From Candidatus Obscuribacterales bacterium (GTDB taxonomy: Bacteria; Cyanobacteriota; Vampirovibrionia; Obscuribacterales; Obscuribacteraceae): a stretch of DNA of 64,000 nt. Both the position numbers and the translations under genes were made by a program. This document shows, piece after piece, positions 17,429-25,248 of this stretch (its first letter is position 1; every line of letters starts with the position of its first letter). Below the pieces are notes generated by a model. It was not told where the DNA came from. It searched no databases and saw nothing but the letters and a program-made list of their open reading frames with translations. The stretch covers positions 62,001 through 126,000 of the forward strand of contig JAGVKB010000142.1 in assembly GCA_020050835.1 (NCBI GenBank). Direction: 5' to 3'.

Positions 17429-20080
17429 GTGCAGCGTTCGAACACAACGCCTATAGATTGGATGCAGCGATCGCCCGGCCGCCTACCGAAGTCCCTCTTG
17501 AGATGCCGGCAAGCTCTTCTCCTGTTTTCCCTGTGTGGAGAGTTGTCCTTGTGTGCAGCTCAAGCTGCTGATTTCAGTCACGCCCAAAAAATCTTTGTGC
17601 CAGCCTCGAGAATTGACCGGCGCTTTGACTATGACTCACTGAGAGCACGGGCCGCCGGCTCTACCTTTTCCGGCGGCGGCGCCACAAATCACTCCGGACC
17701 AAGCACCGATTCGCCGGCGCCGAACAAGAACGGTCTGGTTCCACCGCCTCCGGCCATTCCCATTCCAATCAGCGGCTCGTCAGTCGGCAATGTGCCGCCG
17801 CCGCCACCATCGCCATCCATCGCTCCCGGGCTATCGGCAGCGGCAGGCAATCTGCCGTATACCGCAGCAAGATCGCCGGCGGCTTCTTCGAAAACCAGCA
17901 GCTCGACGAGCGTGCAGGCCAGAGCGAAATGCCAGCAATTGATCAAGCAAGGCAAGCTGGAAGACGCTGATTTCGTTTTGCGTGGAGCGCATAAGGTGGC
18001 GCCGAAAGACTCGCTCGTAACAAACGATCTCTTCAACCTGAGCCTGCAAAGGTCCCGCAAATTTCTCGCATCGAAGGACGTGGAATCAGCATCTAAAGCA
18101 GCTCGCGAAGCGCTCTATCTCAATCCGTCCAGCAGCACGGCAACTAATCTGCTCAATCAGGTCCTGAGAAAGAGCGGAGTCAACCCGCTGGATTCGGCGG
18201 CTCGCCTCAAGCTAGGCGATCAGCTAGCCGGCCAGGGCAGGGATACTGCCGCCCTGGTCGAGTATCGCGCATCGTTGAGACTCCAACCGAGCGCCAACGC
18301 TCACGTCGGACTCGGCAACATGCTCTTGCGTTCCGGACAGAAGAGCAAAGCGAAAGACGAGTATCAACTGGCGCTCGAAACCGATCCCAACTCCTCTGCT
18401 GCACACCGGCAGATCGGCTTGCTCAAGCTATCATCCGGCGACACAATCGGTGCCAATACCGATCTCAGCCGAGCAGTAATTCTTGATCCCAAAGACAAGA
18501 TAGCCGGCAAGGCGCTGACCGAGCTCTGGCAGAAGCAAGTGGCCAAACACCCGGACGATGCCAATAGCCGGCTTGGACTGGCTAGAGCCTATCAAATCAC
18601 CGGCGATCTCCAGTCAGCTCATAGCGAGTATCGCCAGGTTGTGCGCATCGATCCCAACCATCCCAATCTACCGGCCTGCAGACAAAGTTTCAAACTGGCC
18701 CTGGCCAGACAAGAAGCCGGTCGCCATATTGACGCTGCTCATACTCTCGAGTCTCAAGGCGCTCTTGCCGATGCACACGGCAAGGTAAGCGAAGCCTTGG
18801 CAGTCTGCCCGACCGATCCCGGCTATCGCATGTACCAGGGGCAGCTGCTGGAGAAGCTCGGTCAATATCAGCAAGCGCATGATGCTTACCTGGGCGTGCT
18901 GAAGAGCGACCCCAACAACGTTCTAGCCGCGCAACGCTTGAACGGGCTGCCGTCTTTGCTGACCACACCATTGGCGGCACCGGTTTTGCCGCTGACCGGG
19001 CCGGCAGCTGCCTCCGGCGCCGGTTCGTTGGGACCATTCGTCGAGCAGCCGCCAGCGCCGACCATCCCGACCGCTCCTCAACTAGCACCATCGGCGCTAC
19101 CACCATCCGATCACGTCAGCACTCTGTCCACCTTCCTTTCTCAACTGCGAGACCAGTCCCTGACGCAGCAAAAGCTGGATCAGGCGACCGAACGGAAAGC
19201 CGCCGACACACTCGATCGCGCTTTACAGCCACCGTCTGCTGTCGGCGGCGGGGCGAGCTCGCTGGTGGCTGCCGGTCTAACCGGACTGGCAGGGACTGCC
19301 GCCGCCGGATTAGCAGGAGCGAGCAACTCTTCCGATTTCAATCCCCCGGTAGTTGTAATGCCACCGTTGCCGAACATCTCGACGCCAGTTGCCGCTAGCT
19401 CGCAAGCGGCAACCTCACCGGTTCCGGTGACTGTTCCACAAGGACAGACCCACCAGCTGAGCACACTTGCCTCAGCCGCGCCGACTACCCAAGCGATGGA
19501 TCCGCTCACCTATCAGCGCTTGCTCTTTGCCGAACAGCAAAATAAAGCACTTTCGCAGCAGCTCCAGCAAACTCAACAAACCTTGCAGCAGTATCAACAG
19601 ACTGCCATCGGCTCGCCTTCGGACGTCAACAACATCGCGCCACCCTCGCCGCTTCCGGCTGGCGCACCGGCATTCGGTCCGCCGCAATCTTACGTTCCGC
19701 CACCGGCCAATCCCCAAGGCTATCCGATTCAAGCGTTATCTCCCAACGCCATGCCTCCCGTACGTTTCGAGCTGGAAAGCGTCTCTCACTCCAACAAGGG
19801 TGTGCAATTGAAAGTGGTCCTGAAAAACGATCAAAACGTGCCCTTGCCAATCGCTCCGTCCATGACCGGAATTGTCCGAAGTCTGGGAGCGCCGGATTCA
19901 ATGGTGAAGGTATCATTCCACGACAAGCAGGTGCCAGCTCACGGAAAGATTCGCGGAACAGTTAAGATTCCCACCCAGCAGATCTCCCCGACTGCCGATC
20001 TGTTCCTGCCCAATCTGCTGCCACCAGCAAGCATGCAGCGTGATGTACACCTGACTGCTGTGATGTCGCCACAAAGCTGA
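17429..20080 (+). CDS. secreted TPR protein with Pro/Gln-rich C-terminal region
   Basis: An 883-residue exported protein of unknown role. After a signal peptide (about residues 12-46, ending AAQA) come a Pro-rich linker (GLVPPPPAIPIPISG), seven or more TPR units (about residues 165-500; for example LKLGDQLAGQGRDTAALVEY and SRLGLARAYQITGDLQSAH), a low-complexity Pro/Ala region, and a coiled Gln-rich segment (about residues 690-725). A compact C-terminal domain follows (about residues 775-880), with alternating hydrophobic residues (VRFELESVSHSNKGVQLKVV) like an immunoglobulin-type beta-sandwich. The start is a GTG with GGGG 13 nt upstream; an ATG at 17462 fits the signal peptide equally well. 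It is divergent from adhE. Confidence 0.8.
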   Translation: MQRSNTTPIDWMQRSPGRLPKSLLRCRQALLLFSLCGELSLCAAQAADFSHAQKIFVPASRIDRRFDYDSLRARAAGSTFSGGGATNHSGPSTDSPAPNKNGLVPPPPAIPIPISGSSVGNVPPPPPSPSIAPGLSAAAGNLPYTAARSPAASSKTSSSTSVQARAKCQQLIKQGKLEDADFVLRGAHKVAPKDSLVTNDLFNLSLQRSRKFLASKDVESASKAAREALYLNPSSSTATNLLNQVLRKSGVNPLDSAARLKLGDQLAGQGRDTAALVEYRASLRLQPSANAHVGLGNMLLRSGQKSKAKDEYQLALETDPNSSAAHRQIGLLKLSSGDTIGANTDLSRAVILDPKDKIAGKALTELWQKQVAKHPDDANSRLGLARAYQITGDLQSAHSEYRQVVRIDPNHPNLPACRQSFKLALARQEAGRHIDAAHTLESQGALADAHGKVSEALAVCPTDPGYRMYQGQLLEKLGQYQQAHDAYLGVLKSDPNNVLAAQRLNGLPSLLTTPLAAPVLPLTGPAAASGAGSLGPFVEQPPAPTIPTAPQLAPSALPPSDHVSTLSTFLSQLRDQSLTQQKLDQATERKAADTLDRALQPPSAVGGGASSLVAAGLTGLAGTAAAGLAGASNSSDFNPPVVVMPPLPNISTPVAASSQAATSPVPVTVPQGQTHQLSTLASAAPTTQAMDPLTYQRLLFAEQQNKALSQQLQQTQQTLQQYQQTAIGSPSDVNNIAPPSPLPAGAPAFGPPQSYVPPPANPQGYPIQALSPNAMPPVRFELESVSHSNKGVQLKVVLKNDQNVPLPIAPSMTGIVRSLGAPDSMVKVSFHDKQVPAHGKIRGTVKIPTQQISPTADLFLPNLLPPASMQRDVHLTAVMSPQS

Positions 20081-20109
20081 AAGCTAAGTACGCTGTACGC
20101 TTAAACGAT

Positions 20110-21021
20110 CTAAAAGGCCCCTTGCGGTTGTACGTGATAAAGCGCACGGAAAGTAGCTTTGTCACCGGGAGACAGCTCTCGTACTATCTTGTCCACATAC
20201 ATAAGATCTTCGCGATAAGGGCTGTGCTGAATAATTCCCAGAGCATGACCGAACTCATGAGCGGTTGCGGCCGGCAAGCGACCTTCCGAACCGACCCCGA
20301 GCTCAATCACGACCGGGTTTTGGATGATGTCCCCCCGTCCGGGTTGAACAAAGCCGACAGGCACGAACTTCCTACCGGCGGCCTCATACTGGCGAATTTG
20401 AGCGATCGCCAATGGTTGCGAGCAGGTGTTGGCATCAACGAACGTGCCTCCCACTGCGTCGTCCTTGAAGCCGTCGGTCCAAAACACAAGAATATGCGCC
20501 ATGCGAGGATCTTCAGTAAAATCGAAACTGATCAGTCCCTCAGCCTCAAACCCTCGCCACATCTCGATTCCAGCCGCCGCCAGCTCGCACATATTGTCAG
20601 TCCAACCTTTCGCTTGCTCGAGTCCGACCAGGGGATCCTGCCGGCTCAGCATGTCACGAACCTGGTTTACTCGTTCGTTCTTGAGCTCGGATAAGGGGAG
20701 CTCAGGAAGTTTGAGTCCGGGAGCGATCCAGACGTGGAGCGGCATCTTATTGCGCTCCCAGCGGACAAAACCAAGCTGCTCATGCCACGGGTCGTAAGGC
20801 TGGCCCTGATTGCCCTTGGTCCGGCTTTCACCGGGGCGCAGATACACGCCCGAACCGGACGGTAAAGCGCTGCTAGACGGCTGCGAGAAGTTCTGGAAAC
20901 CGGCGCGCGGCAAGCTGCGAGATTGAGCACCGGCGCCTTGACATACACCACATAGGATGGCGAAGGCAGCCAGGTTGAAACCAACAAACTCTTTGATGCG
21001 GGTTGAGCGTCGCCGATTCAT
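20110..21021 (-). CDS. secreted matrixin-like zinc metalloprotease
   Basis: A 303-residue exported metzincin. The signal peptide (about residues 1-32, ending GAGA) is followed by a pro-like region and a catalytic domain. The zinc site HEFGHALGIIQH (about residues 255-266) has the HExxH helix, with the third His one residue later than in classic matrixins; this GxxxH spacing occurs in bacterial members that read HALGLWGH. The Met-turn is DLMY about eight residues later. Upstream, MAHILVFWTDGF and GGTFVDANT recall the beta strands before the active helix of matrixins. It probably cuts extracellular or periplasmic proteins. It is convergent with the TPR gene and stands alone. Confidence 0.82.
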   Translation of the reverse strand: MNRRRSTRIKEFVGFNLAAFAILCGVCQGAGAQSRSLPRAGFQNFSQPSSSALPSGSGVYLRPGESRTKGNQGQPYDPWHEQLGFVRWERNKMPLHVWIAPGLKLPELPLSELKNERVNQVRDMLSRQDPLVGLEQAKGWTDNMCELAAAGIEMWRGFEAEGLISFDFTEDPRMAHILVFWTDGFKDDAVGGTFVDANTCSQPLAIAQIRQYEAAGRKFVPVGFVQPGRGDIIQNPVVIELGVGSEGRLPAATAHEFGHALGIIQHSPYREDLMYVDKIVRELSPGDKATFRALYHVQPQGAF

Positions 21022-21194
21022 ATTGCGTCTTTAAATCACTCCGGTGAAGCCCGCCCTGGCTAGGATGACCTGTAAAAAAATCCCCCTTAGATGGCCATTT
21101 TATCGAACGCGTCGATTCGTAGCACATATAATTGTCGCTTAGGCTACATCCGTAAGCTTTTTATCTTTCAAATCCTGCTTTTTGGTTTCAGCTA

Positions 21195-21866
21195 TTGACT
21201 TCCAGTTATGACCAGTTAAGCCTAAAAGCCGCCGAGGCGGTAGCCGACCAACTGACCCGTAAGCCAGACAGCTGCCTAGGCTTGCCGTCCGGTCGATCAC
21301 CGCTGGGATGTTATCAGCTCCTTAGCCAGTGGTCGTCGGCCGGCAAGCTCGATTGGTCGCAAGCTCGTTGCTTTGCGCTCGATGACTACCTAGATGCCGA
21401 AGAGACCAAGACTTTCGCCTCTTTCTTGCACGAGAACCTCTACAAGCACACAAATTTACCGCTGACGCAACGCTTCAACCCCCGCTTCAACGATCACTAC
21501 GACGAGCTGATTGCCAGTTTGGGCGGCTTAGACCTGACTATGATCGGCATCGGCAAGAACTGCCATGTCGCCTTCAACGAGCCCGGTACCCCGAGAGCCA
21601 GCTGGACTCACTGCGTCTGGCTGGAAGAATCCACGCGCCAGCAAAACGCTGCTTATTTCGGCAGCAAAGAGCAGGTTCCGAAAAGGGCCGTCACAATGGG
21701 GCTGCAGACGATTTTACAGAGCCGCAAACTAATTTTGATCGTCAGCGGCGACTACAAACGTGATGCTTTGAAAAGAGCGCTCTCTGAGCCTTCGACGGCC
21801 TCGGTTCCGGCCTCCTTTGTTCAGGAGCACCAGGCTTTGACTGTTTTGACCGACTTTCAGCCATAA
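21195..21866 (+). CDS. nagB: glucosamine-6-phosphate deaminase-like protein
   Basis: NagB-type isomerase/deaminase: glucosamine-6-phosphate to fructose-6-phosphate plus ammonia, in the cytosol. The phosphate loop LGLPSGRSP, the active-site FALDDYLD, the GIGKNCHVAFNEPG signature with catalytic His and Glu, and WLEESTRQQNAAYF match NagB over the related 6-phosphogluconolactonases. At 223 residues it is shorter than usual (240-266), lacking some C-terminal residues. The start is a TTG at 21195 with no clear ribosome-binding site; the frame is open back to 21156 but offers no ATG or GTG. The Cys in place of Gly before the catalytic His is unusual. Confidence 0.8.
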   Translation: MTSSYDQLSLKAAEAVADQLTRKPDSCLGLPSGRSPLGCYQLLSQWSSAGKLDWSQARCFALDDYLDAEETKTFASFLHENLYKHTNLPLTQRFNPRFNDHYDELIASLGGLDLTMIGIGKNCHVAFNEPGTPRASWTHCVWLEESTRQQNAAYFGSKEQVPKRAVTMGLQTILQSRKLILIVSGDYKRDALKRALSEPSTASVPASFVQEHQALTVLTDFQP

Positions 21867-21917
21867 GTATTATGCTTAAAATAGGTTAGGTCGATCTGTC
21901 AACCAAGCAAACGCCTT

Positions 21918-22952
21918 ATGCCGTCTATTCTGCACAACCAATTGTCGCACAGCTGCACCGCCCGGGTGATAACTGCACTGGCGATAGCGCTCGTCTGGGC
22001 TTTCACGACTTCGCCCTCAAGCTGCCAGCAGATGCCTTCCGAGAATATCCCCCCGGATGTAACTATCTTGGACCCCAGTGCACCGTCTGCGGTGCCAGTC
22101 CCGTCCGTTATCGACAATTTGCCGACAGATGCTGCACCGGGATTGGTGTCCGGCCCGTCGACCGCGGTAGAATTTTTCAAGCCGACAGGCTGGCCATTTT
22201 CCAGCTCAGCGCCCGGCGGGCGATCGGGGACGCCGCCTGGTTTCACCGCTAACAGTCCCGGCCGAGCAGCTGGGCTCCCGCCGGGATTTTCCGCCAACAC
22301 ACCAGGCCAATCGCCCGGGCTGCCACCCGGCTTGGGGGCGGACACGCCAGGCCAGCCACCCGGTCTTTCACCGGGATTTTCAACTAATGCCGCCGGACGC
22401 CCATCGACCGCGCTCGGACAAACTCCGGCGCGACCAAATTGGGTTCCTTCCGGCTTACCCGGTCAGGCGACGCCGGTTGTCGCCCAGAAAGACCCACTGG
22501 CGGTGATCGATACGACGAAGGGAACAATTGTCGTTCGGCTCTTCCGAAAGTTAACACCAAATACGGTGGCTCACTTTATGTACATATGCCAGTCCGGTTT
22601 TTACAGCGGCCTGACCTTTCACCGTGTAATGCCAGGAGTGTTGGTGCAAGGAGGATGCCCACACGGCAACGGCTCGGGCTACTTCGTAGATCCATCCACG
22701 CAGCAGCCGAAATTCGTCATGCCAGAGAGCAATCCGAATCTCAAACACAACGCGGCCGGAGTAGTAGGCATCGCCAGGGCCGGCAAAAGCGCTCTGTCGG
22801 CCAGCAGCCAGTTTTACATCACACTCTCGCCCCAACCTCGAATGGATGGCGCCAGCTCAATCTTCGGCGGCGTAGTATCCGGAATGGATGTGGTCAACCA
22901 GATACAGCCTGGCGATCAAATCCTGCGTATCAGCGTGCAAGAGCAACCTTAA
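21918..22952 (+). CDS. secreted cyclophilin-type peptidyl-prolyl isomerase with Gly/Pro repeats
   Basis: A 344-residue exported peptidyl-prolyl cis-trans isomerase. The N-terminal hydrophobic stretch (about residues 16-32) is followed by SPSSC, which is a poor lipobox, so cleavage by signal peptidase I is more likely. Residues 104-163 are four 15-residue Gly/Pro repeats, then a cyclophilin domain (about residues 193-340) with FHRVMPGVLVQGG, SASSQFYITL and IFGGVVSGMDVV. The Arg of FHRV and the Gln of VQGG, both catalytic in cyclophilins, are kept. It probably helps fold envelope proteins. The repeats may be a flexible or wall-spanning stalk. It starts 51 nt after nagB. Confidence 0.88.
   Translation: MPSILHNQLSHSCTARVITALAIALVWAFTTSPSSCQQMPSENIPPDVTILDPSAPSAVPVPSVIDNLPTDAAPGLVSGPSTAVEFFKPTGWPFSSSAPGGRSGTPPGFTANSPGRAAGLPPGFSANTPGQSPGLPPGLGADTPGQPPGLSPGFSTNAAGRPSTALGQTPARPNWVPSGLPGQATPVVAQKDPLAVIDTTKGTIVVRLFRKLTPNTVAHFMYICQSGFYSGLTFHRVMPGVLVQGGCPHGNGSGYFVDPSTQQPKFVMPESNPNLKHNAAGVVGIARAGKSALSASSQFYITLSPQPRMDGASSIFGGVVSGMDVVNQIQPGDQILRISVQEQP
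22227..22406 (+). repeat. four 45-nt repeats coding Gly/Pro 15-mers
   Basis: Four in-frame units follow G-x-x-P-G-[F/L]-x-[A/T]-[N/D]-x-x-G-x-x-x, as in GLPPGFSANTPGQSP. They are similar but not identical in DNA, so they are an old expansion. Confidence 0.85.
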
Positions 22953-23115
22953 ACAGCGGCTGCAACCTTTCAGACCGGCAACTTAACCTCTCGCCTCCTT
23001 TCATTCTTACCGCCAGCTCAGTCTTTCCGACTCGCGGGCGGGCATTTTGACCAAGATTCAGCGCCAGTCCCGCAAAAGCCCAACTGACCCTGGCCGGACT
23101 AGCGCCAGCAGCGAG

Positions 23116-23144
23116 TTGCAAATTTATAACCAGTTTGATAAACT
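23116..23144 (+). promoter_or_regulatory. sigma70-type promoter of the arsR-like operon
   Basis: -35 TTGCAA (23116-23121), a 17-nt spacer and -10 TAAACT (23139-23144). The -10 abuts the inverted repeat at 23145, so a bound repressor would cover the transcription start. Confidence 0.5.
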
Positions 23145-23180
23145 AAATTCAAATATTCAATGGTTTGAATATTTGAATTT
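23145..23180. promoter_or_regulatory. perfect 16-bp inverted repeat, probable ArsR-family operator
   Basis: AAATTCAAATATTCAA (23145-23160), a 4-nt spacer TGGT and TTGAATATTTGAATTT (23165-23180) pair perfectly. AT-rich inverted repeats built on ATTCAAATATTTGAAT-like sequence are typical targets of ArsR/SmtB-family repressors. Its place between the -10 and the start codon at 23197 suggests autoregulation of the whole operon. Confidence 0.75.
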
Positions 23181-23196
23181 TTGGAGTGCAACAACA

Positions 23197-23559
23197 ATGC
23201 CTTATCGCAGCCTGGTTACTAAAGAACTTGCTGAGTTGTTTGCGGTTCTTTCGCACCACCAAAGAATTCGCATCGTCGAGGAATTACATGTCGGCGAAAA
23301 GGACGTGAGTTCACTGGCTACTATCTTGCAGATAAGCGCCTCCGGAGTATCTCAACATCTTTCTGTGTTGCGCGCGCACCGGTTGATTTTAGAACGCAAG
23401 CAGGGCCGAAACGTTTTCTATCATCTTCGGCAAGACGGTCTGGCAGCCTGGGCCATGCACGGGCTGCAATTCGTGGGACCACATCTACCAGATGTCGAAG
23501 AATTCCAATCCGCTGTCCACAAGGCTCGCACAGACTGGTCATTGCAGAACGAGACATAG
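23197..23559 (+). CDS. ArsR-family winged-helix transcriptional regulator
   Basis: A 120-residue ArsR-type repressor and first gene of a three-gene operon. The winged helix runs ELAELFAVLSHHQRIRIVEEL, then SSLATILQISASGVSQHLSVL (recognition helix) and LERKQGRNVFYHL (wing). It has no Cys, so the thiol sites used by ArsR, CadC or SqrR are absent; its signal is not a thiol-bound metal of those types. His residues near the C-terminus (MHGLQFVGPH) do not fit the SmtB alpha-5 spacing. The frame is open from 23047, but that start would translate through the operator; GGAG lies 10 nt before the ATG at 23197. It probably represses its own operon through the 23145-23180 palindrome. Confidence 0.88.
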   Translation: MPYRSLVTKELAELFAVLSHHQRIRIVEELHVGEKDVSSLATILQISASGVSQHLSVLRAHRLILERKQGRNVFYHLRQDGLAAWAMHGLQFVGPHLPDVEEFQSAVHKARTDWSLQNET

Positions 23560-23592
23560 CAATCACAATCATTCAAAGCAGGAGCTCATCGC

Positions 23593-24270
23593 ATGCAAAA
23601 ATTACTTTCCGGACTGCAGCATTTCCAGTCGCACGTGTTTCAATCACACAGAGAGCTGTTTGAGCGCCTGGCGTTAGGCCAAAACCCAGATGCTCTCTTC
23701 ATCACCTGCTCCGATTCTCGAATCAATCCAAATCTGATTACTCAGACTAATCCCGGCGACATTTTCATCCTGCGCAACGCGGGCAACATAATCCCACCAT
23801 ATGGTACAGACAACGGCGGTGAAGTTGCCACCATCGAATTCGCCGTGGCCGGACTGGGCGTCAAGGATGTGATCGTGTGCGGGCACTCGCAGTGCGGAGC
23901 GATGAAAGGACTCTTGCACCCGGATGATTTGAAGAACCTGCCGGCCGTTATGCGCTGGCTTTCTCATGCCGAAGCCACCAGGCGCATCGTCGAACAGAAC
24001 TACTCAAGCGAGGGGCTCAATGACGACCAGCTCTTGAATGTTGCTACGCAGGTCAATGTCCTGATTCAACTTGAGAATCTTAAAACTCACCCATCTGTAG
24101 CCGTCAAGCTCTCTCGCGGCGAGTTGAATCTGCATGGCTGGATCTACAAGATTCAGACCGGCGAGGTCTTCGGCTATGACCAGCAGGAGGGACAATTTCT
24201 GCCAGTATCGGAGGTATCCAATGCAAGCAACAAGAAGCAGAGAAAATTATCAGGAGCAGGCGTCATCTAG
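23593..24270 (+). CDS. beta-class carbonic anhydrase
   Basis: A cytosolic zinc enzyme catalysing CO2 + H2O to HCO3- + H+. The 225-residue protein has the zinc and catalytic motifs of beta-carbonic anhydrases: CSDSRI (Cys ligand and Asp-Arg dyad) and the HSQCGAM segment (His and second Cys). Between them are GDIFILRNAGNIIPPYG and GGEVATIEFAVAGLGV, which mark the plant/cyanobacterial-type clade. The start has AGGAG 8 nt upstream. It follows the ArsR gene by 33 nt and overlaps the bestrophin gene by 50 nt, so the enzyme and the channel are made together. It likely interconverts the species the channel passes. Confidence 0.94.
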   Translation: MQKLLSGLQHFQSHVFQSHRELFERLALGQNPDALFITCSDSRINPNLITQTNPGDIFILRNAGNIIPPYGTDNGGEVATIEFAVAGLGVKDVIVCGHSQCGAMKGLLHPDDLKNLPAVMRWLSHAEATRRIVEQNYSSEGLNDDQLLNVATQVNVLIQLENLKTHPSVAVKLSRGELNLHGWIYKIQTGEVFGYDQQEGQFLPVSEVSNASNKKQRKLSGAGVI

Positions 24271-25234
24271 ATCAAGCTCGGCCTGGGAGTTCTGGCATCA
24301 GGCATTTGCCATCAACGGCTCCATAACTCCCCATGTGCTGCCAAATGTCCTTTTAGTAGGCCTTTACGCTGGTCTGGTTTGCGCCACCATACTGCTGATT
24401 GATCAGACTGCGCACATCAATCTGTCGCTGCCGATCGCTCCCTATGAGTTCATCGGCGCCACCTTAGGCGTTGTTCTAGTCTTGCGTACAAACGCAGGAT
24501 ATGAACGATGGTGGGAAGCCAGAAAGCTCTGGGGAGGGATTGTTAATCAATCACGCAATCTCGCCATCGCGGGATTAAGTTATGGCCCCCATGATCCTGG
24601 CTGGCAAAAGGAGTTCATCGCCTGGGTGTCGGTCTTACCGTATATCACCACCTGCAGCCTGAGAGGAGAAAGGCCGAGCGAGAGATTAGGTGAATTGACA
24701 GGGCAACTGGAATTAGAAAGACTTGCGAATACAGAGCACATGCCGAGTCAAGCCTCTCTTGTACAGGCTAAACTGCTGCGCCAGGCCTACGAGCACCATG
24801 ACATGGAACGATTCGCATTCCTTGAGTTAGAACGACAACGTGCAACGCTGATCGATCATATCGGAGCCTGCGAACGCATATTAAAGACGCCGCTAGCACT
24901 GGCATACGCCATCAAGATCCGCCGATTCATAGCGATGTTCTTGCTGAGCCTGCCTTTTGCATTAATTGAATCACTCAAGAGTCCCTGGCTTGTTACGATC
25001 GTTACCATGCTGGTTGCCTACCCGCTGTTCTCGCTCGACCAACTCGGTGTAGAGCTTCAGAATCCGTTCAGCACAAAAAACCTCAGCCATCTGCCGCTCG
25101 ATGAGATCTCCAGCAACATCGAGGACAATTTAAGCGAGCTACTAGTCTCTGTGAGAGCGGATTCCGATTGCTCTGACAATCAAGAACAGGCGGTCAATCG
25201 CTTCCAGCATCGTGTCAAGGAAGTTGTCACTTAG
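24221..25234 (+). CDS. bestrophin-family anion channel
   Basis: A 337-residue membrane protein of the bestrophin (UPF0187) family, which forms pentameric anion channels; some plant and algal members conduct bicarbonate. The family signature RTNAGYERWWEARKLWGGIV follows the first two helices (about residues 33-90). Another helix pair lies near residues 225-265, and the conserved C-terminal NPFSTKNLSHLPLDEI closes the channel domain. The start at 24221 has a perfect GGAGG 6 nt upstream, inside the carbonic anhydrase gene, and gives a 50-nt overlap that implies translational coupling. A longer frame from 24134 adds 29 residues without a ribosome-binding site. Ion selectivity is inferred from the operon, not seen. 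Confidence 0.9.
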   Translation: MQATRSRENYQEQASSRSSSAWEFWHQAFAINGSITPHVLPNVLLVGLYAGLVCATILLIDQTAHINLSLPIAPYEFIGATLGVVLVLRTNAGYERWWEARKLWGGIVNQSRNLAIAGLSYGPHDPGWQKEFIAWVSVLPYITTCSLRGERPSERLGELTGQLELERLANTEHMPSQASLVQAKLLRQAYEHHDMERFAFLELERQRATLIDHIGACERILKTPLALAYAIKIRRFIAMFLLSLPFALIESLKSPWLVTIVTMLVAYPLFSLDQLGVELQNPFSTKNLSHLPLDEISSNIEDNLSELLVSVRADSDCSDNQEQAVNRFQHRVKEVVT

Positions 25235-25248
25235 GCGGGCTGACTTCC

